Source: Irineochytrium annulatum
Lineage: Eukaryota; Chytridiomycota; Chytridiomycetes; Chytridiales; Chytridiaceae
Length of the DNA: 21,736 bases
Direction of reading: 5' to 3'
Assembly: GCA_027600665.1 (NCBI GenBank)
Contig: JADGJL010000290.1
Span: forward strand, 4,910-26,645
The notes under the pieces are model-generated. The model was not told the origin of the DNA. It did not search any database and worked only from the letters and a program-made list of their open reading frames with translations. A program made the position numbers and the translations under genes. Position 1 is the stretch's first letter; each line of letters opens with the position of its first letter. Shown piece by piece: positions 20,168-21,736 of this stretch.

Positions 20168-21729
20168 TCACGGCCCGCCGAGCACACACGGCACGCCCGC
20201 CTGCTTATATTCCAGAATGATCGGCCCGTAAGATCCCACCATGACCTCGACCTTGCAGTCCACCTCAACCTCGAGCCTCCTCCTCACAGCCCTGATAAAC
20301 GTCCCAAAACCCCTGCAGTCCACCTCGCTCTCCACCTCAAAAAGTGGACTCGTCACCACGCCGTCGTCCCCCTCGCCAGCAGCAGCGGGGATGACAAACT
20401 TCCCACCCCAGTCCAGCCGCCCGATCACGCGGCCCTGATCCCCGCGCACGTCGCCGACCACGCGTCTGACCTCGATCGCGCACGTGGAGGACGTGGAGGG
20501 GCGTCGGAAGTCGCACCAGCAGCTCGAGCGGCCCCAGCGGCCCGTGCCGACGCCGAAACCGCCGCCCAGCATCCGGAAGCCGCACCGCGTCAGCAGCGGG
20601 CCCCCCGACGCGGCGGCGGCGGCGGGGACGACGTTCCCGCTCGCGTCCGCCACGGACGAGGCAGGCGACACCGCACCGGGACCCGGCCACGGGATCTGCA
20701 CGGCGGCGCGCGCGAGTTTAACGGCGGGGGCGAGGTCGGACAATTGCGAGGGAAGGCTCGTGGGGTCTACGCCGACGTTGAGCGTGATGAGACTCGCGTC
20801 GTCACCGCAGCCGCCCAGGACGCGGGCACCGATCCAGCGTCCGCCCTCGAGGGCCGCTCGGCGGGTCGCAGGCGCGTATGTGAGCGTCGCGGTGGCGGAG
20901 GTGGAGGCGTGCGGCGGGAGGAGGACGGGGTCAAGGCGGAGGATGGCTAGCTGGTGAATCTCAGTGGAGGAGGTTGCAGAGGTGGGGATGGAGAGGGTTA
21001 GGATAAGGGGGTTGGTGATATCGAGCGGGGCCTGTACGGGGACGCACCACGTTAATTTGAATCGAACGCTGTGAAATTCTGTCTACATACATCAGTCGGG
21101 TTCTCGATGGCAATCTTTCCGCTCAGCTTGATGCCGTCCTCGGACGTTGAGGTGACAGTCCAAGCGCCACGAAGTGACTGGTCCCAATCAACGGCCGTTG
21201 CGAGCGTGGACAGCAGCGTCGAGCACAGCCTTGCCGATTCGTCGACCTTGGCAGCCTTGGCAAGGTCACGCACTGCGCCGAGCAGGCCGTGGACGGACGG
21301 CGCGTCAAACAGGGGCCTGGCCCTAATGGCGGCCTGCACGGCCGACGCGGGCTGCGGTGGCGGGGTCGGGGGCGAAACCGGGTTGATGACGACCGGCGAT
21401 TTGGGGTTGGACATCCAGGAGGCGGCCGAGTTAGAGCGCGAGCGGGTGCCAGAGAAGTGCTTGAGAAAGTCGGGCTCATCATCATCGTCCTTGTCGCCCT
21501 TTTCATCGTTCTCGTCTACGGCGACGGGGTCCGAGACGACTTCACCCTCGGGGACCATGACGAGGGCCGACTTGTTCGGGGCGGAGAGCTTCTCGACAAG
21601 CTCCTGTGGGGTGCGTGGCGAGCCGATGAGCGTTGTCGGGGACGAGGTGTGGGATGACAGCGATGGGGACGCCGGCGGGGACGGGGCAGCGGCGGCGGCG
21701 GTGGTGCTGACGGCGATTACGGCGGCCAT
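20168..21729 (-). CDS. Unknown protein: disordered N-terminus, beta-rich C-terminal half
   Basis: Two exons, 21729-21091 and 21031-20168, separated by a 59-nt intron (GTATGT to GTACAG), give 500 aa. The intron contains stops, and the reading frame on the other side is open, with the join IAIENPTD/APLDITNP. Residues 1-~125 are Ala/Ser/Pro-rich with an acidic patch (DENDEKGDKDDDDEPDF) and look disordered. A helical stretch follows at about 130-175. From about 185 on (GAWTVTSTSEDGIKLSGKIA...), alternating polar/hydrophobic strands suggest beta-sandwich domains. The C-terminus VEVMVGSYGPIILEYKQAGV is also beta-like. No catalytic motif, signal peptide or membrane segment is clear, and I do not recognise the family. 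The ATG at 21729 is seven bases from the window edge, so the start could lie further upstream. Confidence 0.7.
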
Positions 21730-21736
21730 TGGGGGT

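Overview
The window looks like nuclear DNA of a fungus, most probably a zoosporic (chytrid-type) one. Genes are split by many short GT-AG introns (42-75 bp in the large genes) with CTAAC/CTGAC/TACTAAC-like branch points. Two genes encode full-length soluble adenylyl cyclase (sAC/ADCY10)-type proteins, a family that to my knowledge is missing from most Dikarya but present in zoosporic fungi. Mucin-like and WSC-type surface proteins also fit a fungus. The lineage is inference; no rRNA or marker gene is present.

Layout. 1-1633: pyrimidine-rich non-coding DNA with a tandem repeat of about 224 bp. 1634-7083, minus strand: sAC-like gene A, 12 exons, 1602 aa. 7870-9552, plus strand: a Ser/Thr-rich single-pass membrane protein with a Gln/Tyr/Gly-rich cytoplasmic tail, 5' end unresolved. 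10988-16533, plus strand: sAC-like gene B, 12 exons, 1632 aa. 16534-17812: intergenic, with a doubtful transposase-like remnant. 17813-18494, minus strand: last exon of a WSC-domain, probably GPI-anchored protein. 18495-20167: no confident gene; a short tandem repeat at 20061-20152. 20168-21729, minus strand: two-exon gene of unknown function, 500 aa.

The main feature is the head-to-head pair of sAC paralogues, about 3.9 kb apart, with the surface-protein gene between them. Splicing by hand restores both genes completely. The apparent stop and frameshift in gene A near 5256-5313 lie in an intron, and joining its flanks gives the canonical cyclase motif GLLGDVIVTAARLM. Each protein has C1 and C2 cyclase domains, a STAND/AAA-type NTPase with intact Walker A and B motifs, and a long helical C-terminal half.

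Identity between the copies is strikingly uneven. The cyclase half, introns included, is nearly identical in places (2 differences in 222 bases in exon 5), while introns and exons after the P-loop exon are much more diverged. This suggests recent gene conversion between inverted copies. Both C2 domains also lack several residues that bind ATP in human sAC. A working idea, inference only, is that the locus is a sensory cluster pairing two divergent cyclase/NTPase signalling proteins with a wall or surface sensor.
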